NCBI RefSeq assembly: GCF_039555335.1
Contig: NC_092628.1
Coordinates: 77,688,713-77,752,712, forward strand
DNA: 64,000 nucleotides
DNA from: Amphiura filiformis
Taxonomy: Eukaryota; Echinodermata; Ophiuroidea; Amphilepidida; Amphiuridae
Reading direction: 5' to 3'
Below, piece after piece: positions 32,201 through 44,200 of this stretch. The stretch's first letter is position 1. Each line of letters opens with the position of its first letter. Below the pieces are notes generated by a model, which was not told where the DNA came from, did no database searches, and saw only the letters and a program-made list of their open reading frames with translations. The position numbers and the translations under genes were made by a program.

Positions 32201-33552
32201 ACAACATTAAAATGTCGGGTTATATAAAGGTCATGATAACGTTTTAAAACGTTTTGTATGAAAACACACTACAACAATTTATTTAATTATTTATTTATTT
32301 CTTATTTAACCTGGGGTGACCAATCAATGCACTGGCACTGTTCTCCCTTGGTTCCCAGGTAAAAAATTATATTTTTTAAATGTTTTCAAAAAATGTTATC
32401 GTAAACTATTTTTGCAAACATATAAAGGTCATGAAAACGTTTTTAAAACGTTATTGAAAATATTTTGGGCAAACATTTTTCGACAAATATTTTTTCAACC
32501 CCAAAATAACATTCTGTTTAGAATGTTTTGTATCAAGTTTTCAAGAATGTTTTTGGAATGTTATTAAAACGTTTTTATACCCTTTATATAACCCGACATG
32601 TAAACGTTTCCTATAAAACATTTTTATTTGCTGAGCAGTAGATTATCAAAAAATGCTTTTTAAGGTTATGAAAACGTTTTATACTCTTAATATACCCTTT
32701 ATATAACCCGACATTTAAACGTTTTCTGACAACCTTTATAACCTTTCACGAATGATGTCGAAAACGTTTTGCGTTTGCTGGGCTGTGTATAGCATACATG
32801 TACATTTTGTGTAGCCAATACTAGATTTTTACCTTTTTCAGGGCCCTGGGCCAGGCTACAATTTAGGGCACTTGCTATCTGGATCCATGCATCATATGCA
32901 TGTGTTACTCCCCACCCAACCCCATCAATGTAACCTATTTGTTTTGATTATGTCTATGTGCATGAGTGGAGTTAACAGGCATGTGAGAAGTGAGAGTAGA
33001 TCTACTCTCACTTTCTTACATGCATGCAGGCAGGTACTGTATGGTATCCGTACCCATGGTACCCGTATCCATGGGTACAGGTACAGGTACGGGTACCGGG
33101 CCATGAGTACGGGTACGGGTCCCAGGCCATGAGTACGGTTACGGGTACGGGTCCCGGGCCATGAGTACGGGTACGGGTCCCAGGCCATGAGTACGGGTAC
33201 GGGTCCCAGTCCATGAGTACGGGTACGGGTACGGGTCCGAAGCCAAAATAGGGCATGAGTACGGGTACGGGTACAGGTCCGGAGCCATGGGTACGGGTAT
33301 GGGTACGGAAATTGGGACTCGAGTACGGGTACGGGTACGAGTACGGATGCGGGTACTACAAGTCTGCTGAGAGCCCCAAAGGGTCGTGTGTATTGGGCGG
33401 AATAACTAGGCAAAGTACCAAAAATATTTATTATACGTATAAATAAAAGTAACAAGAAATCACATATTCATGTCATACTTACATTGGGTGATAACCAAAA
33501 TTGTAATACTGACACTCCAGATGAAAAACAAACGTTTATAAACCAGTTCCAT
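26290..33552 (-). CDS. N1: Cys-loop receptor subunit, nicotinic acetylcholine receptor alpha-like
   Basis: Seven exons in transcript order: 33483-33552, 30890-31026, 29076-29120, 28825-28934, 28256-28477, 27167-27480, 26290-26852; total 1461 bases, frame intact, 486 residues. Signal peptide MELVYKRLFFIWSV... in exon 1. Extracellular domain: WKDEFLTWN; Cys-loop C153-C167 with WFPFDTQ between; loop-B Trp (TSWTY); loop C YACCEN with paired cysteines C218/C219. M1 about 240-261, M2 about 268-289, M3 about 303-325, M4 near the C-terminus. The exon pattern (45- and 110-base exons 3 and 4) is that of nicotinic subunit genes. The M1-M2 linker is P265-S266-K267, not Gly-Glu-Lys. The M3-M4 loop is about 45 residues longer than in N2/N3. 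A second first exon lies at 35266-35335. Family certain; ligand and ion selectivity inferred. Confidence 0.9.
29390..29538. repeat. GT/G-run simple repeat in N1 intron 2
   Basis: Alternating GTGTG and GGGG/GGGTGG blocks on the + strand (C-rich on the sense strand of N1). Similar tracts occupy the same intron in N2 and N3. G-runs could form quadruplexes. Confidence 0.7.
29896..29943. repeat. Left-end fragment of the AACGTTTT MITE family in N1 intron 2
   Basis: Starts CCCAGCAAACACAAAAACG and carries AACGTTTT words, then stops at AAATAAGT. It matches only the first 45 bases of the fuller copy at 58528. Confidence 0.6.
30380..30830. other. Non-coding insertion in N1 intron 2, next to exon 2
   Basis: Stretch with imperfect internal repeats of the type GGGGTCTT-AGAGCT (about 30640-30720). 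It is absent from the matching introns of N2 and N3. No frame, no inverted ends found. Confidence 0.35.
31637..33366. repeat. Composite element with two GGGTAC minisatellite arrays (N1 intron 1)
   Basis: Two arrays of GGGTAC hexamers (about 31665-32150 and 33041-33360), arranged in 20-40 base higher-order units joined by GGTCCC and GCCATGAGTAC, flank a MITE-bearing centre. The whole is bracketed by inverted CAGACTTGTAGTA (31637) and TACTACAAGTCTG (ends 33366). The duplicate of this intron at about 35105-35165 lacks it, so it is a later insertion. The Pro-Tyr and Arg-Thr frames here are artefacts. Confidence 0.6.
32160..32783. mobile_element. AACGTTTT-family MITE with nested insertion
   Basis: Body with CGGGTTATATAAAGGTCATGA and many AACGTTTT words, ending GCGTTTGCTGGG, as in the copy at 58528-59034. 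The usual left end is missing and an unrelated segment (about 32278-32355) interrupts it. Confidence 0.6.
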
Positions 33553-34790
33553 GATTGCTGCTCATTATTCTGACACAAAGTAAAAATTGGCGGAGATGTA
33601 CAACGATAAGTTTAATAATTAAAGGCACGCTTTAATGGCATTCATCCATTATTGATGATTTCACGTTAGCAGATTACCTTAATTTACTCCAATGTATCAA
33701 ATGACGGAATAATGACAGACCGTAATTGGTAAGGTGCATTGTACTCATAAAAGTTCTTTATAGGTCCATAACCCGATCGATAGCTGCACCCTCCCAATAT
33801 TACTAATTATTGATGAGATTTTGGTATCATGAAATATATCATACTTTTCTCATTACCATCCTGAAATTTGACGTTCTAAATCCATGTACATTATTTCTGA
33901 CGAAATCGTGAGAAAACGATCTATTTGTGTTATCAAAATTGGAATTGTGGGTACATACGCCAAGAACCAGAAGTTCGGTTCGGATATGTTATGAATTATA
34001 TTCTATTTCCTCACCAAATATCGTGGATTTGATAGCTCGGATAGGCGCTAGATTTGCACTCATAATTCTCAATTTCCGGTGTGGCAAGTTTGATTCAATT
34101 CTGGATATCGTTCGAAGTCAAATGATATACCATTTTAAAGCTTATGATATATATTTTTTAAACACAAAATAAAACAAAATTGACCGGGCCGAATCTACGG
34201 CTGGTTTGTTCTGGACGGTCAGAATGATATATATAGTTGTAGTATATTTCGTAACCTACTCCTTTCGTAATTTAGGATGTGATCCACATGTTTACCGGAT
34301 ATGCATCTAAGCCCTTTTGTGGCAAATGGAATCAAATGCGACAATTTTCGTTATTTAATGAGGGGCAAAATTCCGAAAGACTTGAACCGACCCATTAAGA
34401 TTTAACATAATCCGTATGATTTGTGAACAAAAATGTGGCGCAACTTAACAACGGTAGCCGCCAGCGGGCAAAATCATAACAATGGTGACATCAAAACCTA
34501 GTCTTATCCTTATCGTAATGATAATCTTAACGCTAACACTAATCCTAGTCTAAATTTTAGTTTGAATTATAATCCTAACACCTAACCCTAACCATTTGAA
34601 TGTGAACGAAATACTCTCAACATTGAAATTTAAAAAGAAGTGCTGTACATGGTACTTATTTAGAGAAAAAACGATTGAAAAACAATCAATATACAAATAA
34701 TAGCATGGGCTTAATGAGGAATTTGTTTTTCCGACATATTTTTTTAAATTTCATTTGTTTAATTTTTCATTTATTACACATCAGCAATGA
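33375..34790. repeat. First-exon duplication, copy a (N1 proximal)
   Basis: Exon 1, its donor-side intron and about 1.2 kb of upstream DNA match the distal copy b (35105-37480). Shared words include GGAATAAC-GGCAAAGTA, TACCTTAATTTACTC, TTTCAAATGACGGA-like motifs, and TTAATGAGGAATTTG further upstream. Confidence 0.7.
33553..33650 (-). promoter_or_regulatory. N1 proximal promoter region (conserved)
   Basis: Immediately upstream of the exon-1 ATG. It shares CTTTAAT and GAATAATGAGCAGC-type words (sense) with the distal N1 copy, and more loosely with N2 and N3. Start site not visible. Confidence 0.35.
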
Positions 34791-35265
34791 CATATAAAAC
34801 GTTGAAGACATATAAAAGATAAAGAAGATCATAATTATGACCTATTACATGTATAACGATACGATAATTAGCAAATAATGGCTTTTATTTTAATCGTTAT
34901 TTGTTAAACTGAGATTTTACTTTTGAGAAATTAATGACTGTATCGAAAAACTTTTCGGAGAACACTACTTTAATGCTCCCATTCCTTAAGCGCATTACGG
35001 CATCAAATTATCACAGAGCACTATACAACTTAAAATACAAGATTATCTGTATAAAGAAACTACTTGCGCCGCACTGATTGGGCTACACTATCCATCGGCT
35101 ACTATAATTGTAGGTTAATTCGACTGCGTATTATTTGTTGAGAAAGAAATTCGACTAATATGTTGGTGCATTGTTCGGAATAACGCGGCAAAGTATCAAT
35201 TATTTGTTCACAGGTACAAATAAAAGTAACAAGAAATTGCATGAAAATATTCATGTCATACTTAC

Positions 35266-35335
35266 ATTGGATGAGAACCAACATTGTAACAATAACACTC
35301 CAGATAAAAAGCAAACGTCTACAAACCCTTTCCAT
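35266..35335 (-). CDS. Alternative or relict first exon of N1
   Basis: A 70-base exon: ATG, 23 codons (MERVCRRLLFIWSV...), then phase-1 donor T|GTAAGT. Its length, phase, signal-peptide character and downstream intron start are those of exon 1 in N1 (33483-33552) and N3 (57813-57882). No further exons follow it before copy a. It is therefore either an alternative promoter and first exon for N1, or what remains of a fourth gene. Signal peptide and donor are both intact, which favours use or recent loss. Confidence 0.7.
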
Positions 35336-35440
35336 GTTTGCTGCTCATTATTCTGATTGCAGACACAAATTAAAGATAGCCGGAGTTGTAATATGCTACT
35401 TTTAATATATATTAAAGGCATGCTTGTAATTGAATTGATC
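35336..35440 (-). promoter_or_regulatory. Promoter region of the distal N1 first exon
   Basis: On the sense strand it contains a GCATGCCTTTAAT-like word, a CCGGCT motif and GAATAATGAGCAGC, in the same order as upstream of N2 and N3. Conservation across all copies suggests a core promoter. Inferred only. Confidence 0.35.
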
Positions 35441-35559
35441 CATTATAGATGATTCCACTTTGGTGGCTTACCTTAATTTACTCTAATGTTTCAAATGACG
35501 GACTAATGACGGACTAATGACGGACAATAATTGATAAGGTGCATTTAATATACTCATTA

Positions 35560-36682
35560 ACTTTCAATATTTTGTATATATGTATATTGTAAAAAGTGTA
35601 AATTTTGTGCATTTTCTACGTTGCTCGCAGAATTTCGTATGTGCAGAATCTTCAATACAAACTAATTAAACGACATTGCTACGTCACAGTATAGTGATTT
35701 TTAAAATCACTCTTCTAATTTAAAAAAATTCACAGCGATCACAGCGTATCATATGAAAAAGGTTTGACTACAAAAACGATTATCTTATAAATGCATCTAT
35801 ACACAGTTTCCACCTCGATACACCCGAGTACACAGATATATCCAGCACAGCGAGTCTAGTCTCCACGTGGTCTGTGTTATGCTACACGGTTGAGTGAATA
35901 GCATCATAAGAGCTGTGTGAGATCCAGTGGAAAATAGACATCTGTGGTTGGTTTTTGCCAAACCTCAAGTGTTCCCTTTTTTTTTTATATCGAACAAAAG
36001 CTAACACTTCCCCCTAAAAACAGCTTTTTTTTAGATTAGGTCAACTGATAACGTAATTCAATGTTATAGCAAGACGAATGTGGTACATTAGCTATCCAAG
36101 CACATTTTTTTTACCAAAATGAAGGTTTTAAAAGTCAAAACATCAAGTGTTCCTTACAATATTTTTCAAATTTTATGTCATTAAATGAAAGAGCATACTT
36201 ATATTGGCTATATACTAGCTACATTAGAATTAGCAATATGGACAATTCTATTTAAATTGCAAATCTTGTGCAAAAAGTGGCTGATTTCGCCTGTTTTGCC
36301 ATACGGTTGTAAATTCAATGAACTATGACTTTGCTTTGCTGAAGAGCGCTTACAAATTGATATGGGGAATAATATTCCATACTTGCTGACAGGGCTAATT
36401 GAAGTCTTGAATGCATGAAGCACCCAATCGCCTACTTAATATATGATGTGTTCGACAGGTTTCCCGAATTTGTTTGAGAGCCCTTTTGTCACAAATGGTA
36501 TAAGAAACAGCAATCTTCGTTATTCAATGAGTGGCTTAATGCCAAACACTTGAACCGACCATATCGCAATATTGACATCAAAACCTCTGATCTTAACCAT
36601 AACGATAATCTGAACGCTAATACTAACCCTCGTCTAAATTTATGTTTAAACCTTAATCCTAAAACCTAACCTTAATCTTTTG
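35560..36682. other. Gene-free stretch upstream of the distal N1 exon
   Basis: The right part matches 34200-34600 (duplication copies a and b). No frame with recognisable homology and no clear element ends. Confidence 0.4.
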
Positions 36683-37305
36683 GTGATTTTTTTGTAGATA
36701 AATCCAGTAAAATTGTACTCACTTTCTGAGTTTTCGATGACCGGTTATGCCATCTTGATCACAGGTGTCCAGGCTCACTGCACTTCCAGCCAATGGACTT
36801 GGTAGTCTCATTTCCACAGGTTCTTGATTGGTTTAGCAGTGTAATCCAGTTTTTATTCATGGTTTTGTCGCCCTTCCTTCTGATCCACATGGCTTCGCGG
36901 ATTCTTCTAGTGAAGTGAACCGATTTGAGTCTTTGTCTGTGATCTTTGCCCCCTCCCAGTTGATAACGTGGTTTTCTTGTGCGATATGGTCTGATGTAAC
37001 ATATTCTTTTCTTTTGGCTCTGGTGTAACTTATGCACTTTACTTTCTTTGCGTCTCTCTGATTTTCTTTTAATCTAGTTCCGAATGCTCTTCCCGTTTCA
37101 CCGATATAAGTTTTGTCACATCCCTTGCAGTCCACGTTATATACAACTTCACAAGTCTTGTTGGGTTCAATTTTGTCTTTTGAAAGTAAGTTTCTTAGAG
37201 TGCTATGGGGCCCCATAGCGGATTTACTGGATTTGCCTACCAAATAATCACCAATTGTATGACATAATCCTACAAATGAAACTGTTTAATGCTAACATTA
37301 ATCCT
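36683..37305 (-). mobile_element. Penelope-like retroelement fragment (GIY-YIG endonuclease part), broken
   Basis: A minus-strand frame shows the motif C-KGCDKTYIGETGR and a downstream EENH/HVINW-like segment, characteristic of the GIY-YIG endonuclease at the end of Penelope-like elements. Only this part is present and it is not whole. The insertion interrupts first-exon duplication copy b, between CTTAATCTTTT (left) and CATTAATCCTTT (right), which may be the target duplication. It is younger than the first-exon duplication because copy a lacks it. Confidence 0.7.
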
Positions 37306-37806
37306 TTGAATGTTAAGGAAATGCTTTCAACATTTGAATTAAAAAAGAAGTGTTCTACATGGTACTCATTTGGAGAAACCCACGATGATAAAGCAATTAG
37401 TATCTAAATAATTACAGGTGCTTAATGAGGAATTTGCTTTTCCAACATATTTTTAATTTCATTTATTTAAATTTTCATTTATTAATATTCAAGTGATCAT
37501 AATAAGACTTATTAAAATTACATAAACAATAAAATTAGAACCACAGATTGGCTAAGATAAACAAGTACACAGCTCCACTCAGAGTCATCTTACCAATACC
37601 AAAAAGAAGTAAAAAGGCTTATGGTTGCCTACATCTATACTAGGGCGGATGCAACCAGGAACAATGTTTTTAGAACATTGTTTTCCTATATATAAATATC
37701 AAGTTTGCTTTTGCAGCAAATCCGTTTATTTATACTGCAACAAGTAGAAGAATAGGGTTCTCTCAGTCACGAAAACCTTTGTAGTTACAACCTTAATTGA
37801 TCATCC

Positions 37807-38124
37807 CCTAGCAAACACAAAAATAACCTTAAAACGCTATAGACGTGTTGTTATTAAACACGTTTTGGTTTTATTCAAAACGCTTTAATAACATTTAAAT
37901 ATCGGGTTATATAAAGGTCAGGAATAAGCTTTTAAAACGTCTTAATATATCAAAAACATTACAACAACATTTTCAAAATGTTATTGTAAAATATTTTTGG
38001 TAAATATTTTAGCAAAATATTTTGCCAACTCTTTAATAACATTATGTTAGATATTTTGCATCTAGATTTCAAAAATCTTTTTATAATGTTATTAAAACAT
38101 TATACCCTTTTCTTTTTGCTGTGA
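37807..38124. mobile_element. AACGTTTT-family MITE
   Basis: Begins TAGCAAACACAAAAA and ends TTTTTGCTGTG, with CGGGTTATATAAAGGTCA inside. Lies just 3' of N2. Confidence 0.6.
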
Positions 38125-38212
38125 GCCGATAATGATGAAAGTCTATGCAGTATGCATATTTAAGATAGATATGGCAGAATAGATATTCTACACTTTTTAT
38201 AATTAAGAAAAA

Positions 38213-41200
38213 TTAGTAAATTAAGTAGGTATCTCGTAACCATTTTTGCTTCGCTTCGCCCAATGCATTATCAAAGTCTATTTCACTTTTTACCTTAATA
38301 TACACAAAAATCAAGGTGGTGCAAGTAACCATAATGACTGCAAATAGTACTGCAAAACATCGTGATACTATTACAGCGATTACTCGCCACTTTTCAGCCA
38401 GCGAAATCTCTTGCATGTGAACACGGTCTTCATCTTTTACATCTTTTACATCTTTTAAAACCTTATTCGGCTGTTGAACTTGTTCGGCCATTTTGTATAA
38501 ACATACAACTCGCGACAAAAACTTTAACACCAACGTTTCCAACCAACCAGGGATAGCTTCACGTGACCTGTTACTTATATTTACCACTGTCACCGTAGCA
38601 AGAACTGATAAACTCACCATGATGATCATTATTTGGAAATATAAATCTGAAATCACAAAAGGGACAATATAATTTATGTGAGTTAAATTAAATTTTACAA
38701 TTCACAAGAAGCAGAAGGAATATGACTGCGTTTAGGTTATAAACATTGATATACATGCGCTGGTGTGTTTGGTATGGTCGTTAATCGCATTTTGTCGCCG
38801 AGAGGGAGCTAATAATAATCGTTATTGCGAGAGATGATCAGAGAGCATCAAGACATTTGATGGTCTTACAATTTCTTAATCTGCTGTCTAGTGCTACTGA
38901 ATTTACTCACCGATTACTGGGCTATTCGTGGCAGCAGGTGGAATGATTTCAGCTACCAATTGCTCAAAAACAGCCAAAGCTAACAAATTCGTAATAGAAA
39001 ACGGTAGTTTGCTTGGCATATCAGGTGGGAGAAAGAACACAGTCACTGATAAACCAGAAAGTAATATAACAGGGACAGCCATATAGTTGATATAGAATGT
39101 GGGTTGACGCTTAAAGACCAAACGATAGTCCAAAATATAGAAATTATTTTCACAGCAGGCGTACTTGACTGTTACTTTCTTGACACCTATATCGACCAAG
39201 TCCCAAACTCCATCGTATAAATAGCTGTGGAAAATGAGTGATCGTAAAACGTTATTAATGTTTACACGGTCTATATATAGTTATATAGTATGTAATGAAG
39301 GTGCTTATGAAAGGAAAAGAAGTCGTATAAATTACACCAAGGAACAAAAGATGATACAAGAGGATACCTAGAATATATAAAAGCAGATATATTCCGGTAT
39401 TCCAACTTGATTTTGGGAAATAGCCCCAACGACAAAACAAAAGAATTAATATTGAAATCATAAAAGAGTACCAGAACTTCAAGGGACCGGTAGAGAAGCA
39501 AACAAGACAACCGACGTTTCTAGTAGATACAATCATGTGACAAACAAGAAAATCTAATTACAGCAGATAATTCTCGCGACTCAATAATACGATGCGCCAC
39601 CAGCGGTTGTTCTTGCCAGATTTTGACCTCCGGGGTCGACATCGCCGTACTAGTCAACACAGGATTTTCACGCGAGTGTGATGATACTAATGTTGAAAAC
39701 AGTTCCAAAAGGATTCCATGTGGTCAATAGATAGGGAATGGATCTACCATAATTACTATTTAAAAATGCAGTCGTCACCATTATATTGAAAATTAAACAC
39801 ACAATAGCACGCTCCTGTGTTACGCGGGTTTTGGGTGTTGTCTCATGACCCACTGTGTATTTTGACCTCTCCCTAGAAACCACTGGAGGCACATTGTATT
39901 GAAAATCGATCGAATTGGCAATATTACACAACTAATTGCCCAGCAAACACAAAATATTTTCGACATCATTCGCTAAGGTTAGAAACGGTTGCCAGAAAAC
40001 GTTTAAATGTCGGGTTATATAAAGGGTATGAAACATTTCCCTAATCTTCAAAAACGTTTTGTGATAACTTACTGTAAATATTCTAACATAATGTTATTTA
40101 AGTGTTGACAAAATATTTTTACAATAATATTTTGAAAATATTTTAAAAATATTTTTGTAGTGTGTTTTCATGCGTTTTCAAACGTTTTCTTGACCTTTAG
40201 GGCCTATATAACCCGACATTTAATCTTACTAAAATATTTTACCAAAACAAAAATTCCAAAATATAACCTATAAAAACGTTTTGTATTTGCTGGGTGTTTT
40301 TTTTTATATTTTCGTATGTGTCCCTACGGAAGGGCAGTATATCTACTCAAACCGTTGGTTTTGTATATTGTTTGATTGAAGCTTTTTGTACTCTCTGGTT
40401 TCTGTCTGTATCTTACTTGTTCCCCACATCAATATATCGTATACAATATGGTTCCATCTGTCAGTCTATATACTCTGATATTGAATAAGCACAAGTCTAT
40501 TTTTGAATTTTTGAATAAGAACAAGGCATACACCACACCCGCACAAACATCCCCGTTTACACACCATAAACCCATACGCCCACAATCATAAACACAAAAT
40601 TGGGCTCATTTTAACTGTAACGAAAATACGAATAAATCTGGTAAAGCCACATTAATTTACAATTAGTGCAAGTAAAAGTGATATGTAATTATAAGATGAT
40701 CTAAAAGATTATTTAATAAATTATGTACTTACTTATTTTGAGCTCCATCCTTTGACAAATCAGGAGATAAGTCCAGCTCCTTTCCACTGTATGTCCAAGA
40801 CGTGAAAGACATTATGCACACTTGTGTATCAAAGGGAAACCATTTAACGTATACGGCACAACGACTGGTAAAAAGCGCTAGGTAGAACCAATACACCGTC
40901 CCATCGCTGTGAATCTCTACCTTGGAGTCAGGCAGATACTTGGTGAATGCTGGGCTGGAATTTATACGGAAGCAGGAAAAAAATGGAATTTAGAGAATAA
41001 ACGATTAGGAGCATTTAGTTTTTTCCCAATATTTTTGCACGAGCTCAAAAGTTATGCCCGCTTAATTGTATTGCTTACTTTAAAACGAAACACAACTGTA
41101 CATTATTTTTCTGTTACAGTCTGTAGCCTACTAGAAAACGTCATAAAGCTTAAAGGTAGGACCATTCTCAGTTCTGGTTCCACAGTTCTGTTAATAATTA

Positions 41201-44200
41201 TGTGATATCTTCTGTACAAATTACAAACTCTTGATGTTTAAAACTATTTGCCACTTAAATGAGATTAGATTACAAAAATTCTTATTTCTTTTAAATCACA
41301 CTACTGACTGATAAGTAAAAACGCTGATACCTGTCAAACAATGTGATATCTGGCACCCAAATACTTTCTGCAGGAAGATATATTGTGTCAGTGTCGTCAA
41401 ATTCTGTGGTGTTCCATGTTAGAAATTCATCTTTCCAAACCTAAGACGTAATAGAAATGGAATTGTACACATAGAAGCTAGTAAAAACGCTTGTCCAGAG
41501 GAATAAATGTGTAATTTTTTTATTCATGTTATTTGTCGCATTTCGAGGTGGACACCGTTGACGATTTAGCAAATGCAGACTTACTGTTTTCACTTCTGAT
41601 GCAAGTGTGAACTGCTGATTTTTGATGTCCTGAAAAGTAGTAAACAGTGATAATTAGTTATCTTTTAAAATGCCAGGACATTTTGTGACAATAACCTTAT
41701 TTCAAATCAAATAGAAGCAAAATCAAATTTGGCGTCGTTCCTTTGTCAATTGTATTGAATTTGCGGATGTTTTATGCAATTTTGTCACGCATGACAATGG
41801 AGTGCTGATAACAGTAGGGGGACGTGGGACAACTTTGGTATTTGTCCGCCAAATAAGGAAATTAACAAGGATTTCTATCATATCTGCAGTAAAGGTGTGT
41901 GTTGGGGTGGGTGGGTGTGCGTGGTGGGGGTGTGGGGGTATTGTGTGGGTGAGACACCTACAAGATTTTACACTTTAAACTGTGGACTTACCTGCAAATA
42001 AGCAGCGTCCTCGGTTTGAGGAGGTCAGCCAAATGCATTTGAGACTCATGTCCGCTATTGTGCATTAAAGATAGCGACCTCAATTGGTAGGCGTATTTCG
42101 TACTGTGTATCATACACACCCCTACACACGAAAAAAATCGGCATTGTGGTCCCCAATTTGTCTATTAAATGTTAATTCAAACGTCATCGTTTTTATAGCA
42201 ATAAATAATGTCCACGGTTGCTGGCAAACAGACACAGGAGTGTAGGGATGTGTGGAGGGGTTGGTGGGGTGGGGTGTGTGCGTGTGGGCTACTTTTAATT
42301 GGGACGCTTCGGTAAATCGTATAAACAAATTGTTATACAAAAGACACATAAAACGTGATGTCAATACATTGCAAATTCCAAGATAAAGTGCGTTAAAACA
42401 ATAAAAACAATTCTTGTAAAAATACGAGTAAGGCAAAATCGACGTGATAAAAAGATTGTGTATTGCGCGCAGATTTGCTGGTATAATGCATATTGATATT
42501 TTGCAATACCGTATTTACAGAATAATCAAACGCGACCATTAGGAATATGTTAATAATCAAGGCAATGCAAAGATTCAAGTCTTTAAAAACATTGAGCTAG
42601 GTCACGACAGCTATGTTGCCATGGACACGTTCTCGATCTCAAAGCCATAATCTTATAATATGAAATTGGTTAATTTTTTTCAGACCTGATTGTTGGGCAC
42701 ATTTGTAATGTTTACACAATGTCCCAACTTGCACATAAAAAGAATCAGCCACATTGGTTGTGTTTGTAGGTCAACAGAGTGAAGTTCGATATAAAATCAT
42801 AATTCAAGAAATTATGTCCTCCTATAGAACTGCATATGAAACGGCCAAAATAACGGACAAAAACCCTTCCCGACAATTATTACTAGTATCATTTCAGCAT
42901 TTTGAGTATAGAATAATAAATTGTAAGGAAATCGTACATTAAGGCTTTAAAGATGTCACAGGAATAGACCAGTAGCAGATGACCAAAAAGTGCTCTAAAA
43001 ACCGCGGAATTGGGTACTATAATAATAATACAAGCTAATTTGGGTATGAAGGTACATGCATGTGTGACAGTCCTGATTATTTCACAAAAGGTTCATCAAA
43101 CTCCGTACATTGGTAAAAAAGATCCATACTTTCATAAAATAGAAAAATTAGCTTGTAGTACGATAATTCGTTGACTTTATTTTAATGATGTACTCATTTT
43201 ACCAAGTCTCAGCAGACAAAATTAGCCAATTATTTACTGATTAATTAAATGTGGCGTATGGTTAGAAAGCAAAATTTTGTGTTTTCCATAGTGGCGTATC
43301 CACCTTACGTCACTTTTTACTGATGGCGTATCACCTTTGCTTCATTCCATAGTGGCGTACGGTCACCTTACGCCACTATGGAATAAGCCGACGTAAAAGT
43401 AACGCCATCGAGATTACACTGCGGCCGAGTCGGTGTAAGGTTTATAGGGACATGTGTTTTTAGTGTTTTCCATACTGACGTACTTATTATTTACAATTTG
43501 ATAGTAATAATAAGTAACTACATGTATATAGTAATAATGTATTTATTTCTTTTGAAAGTTATAAAAGGATAAAATCTATTTAATTTGCTACATATCAAGT
43601 ACAAAATATAATGAATGTCTGATTTACACAACTCGATTTTCCTTAAGCGTGGTCCACTATGGAATGAAGCCGACGAATTGTCATTTTACCATGCTCTATC
43701 TGAATGACTGGAAGAACCAGAATAGGCAAGTGTTAAGTGTAAACGTCGAGTGGCCATGGTAGGCAAATTTAAGTTAATACTTATGGTATATTGGTGATAT
43801 AAACTAATTGTTTGTATCAAAGTATTGTTTCTTAGATTAATTTGATTTGTTTGCTGTGCTTATTCATATTTATTTTCAGTTGGTAACGTATCCATAATAA
43901 ATAGATTTAGTTAGTGTTAACTGTGAGATGTAGTCCCCTTTTAATTCTAAGCCGAACGAATGAGGTAAAACGAAGCAAATCGCCTCTATTTAATTTCAGC
44001 GTCTATGTCGCTAATTTTCTCCTTTGATGTGTTATGACCAACGTACAGTGTATAGAGCATTGGACTAATATTCAGATCGTGTGTTAAAATTTTCTTGTTC
44101 CAATACAGCACCCAAAGCCTTGATTTTGCAGGGTATGTTAGTTTATTAAAGTACGTTAATTAACAATCATATCGAATAATATTGACGGGGTCCCTCAGCA

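Larger units (their letters stand above)
35105..37480. repeat. First-exon duplication, copy b (distal), interrupted by a retroelement
   Basis: Counterpart of copy a. It includes exon-1 copy 35266-35335, the upstream block, and a stretch up to GAGGAATTTGCTTTTCC near 37440. The match is broken by the insertion at about 36683-37305. The sequence at 35112-35160 also matches 31560-31610, i.e. the far side of the minisatellite element in copy a. Confidence 0.65.

Noticed and set aside
31637-33366. Telomere-like repeat
   Set aside because: The unit is GGGTAC, not TTAGGG, and it sits inside an intron.
31584-33455. Long frames of Pro-Tyr-Pro-Tyr and Arg-Thr-Arg-Thr repeats on both strands
   Set aside because: All are translations of the GGGTAC hexamer arrays; open in several frames at once and located inside the N1 intron.
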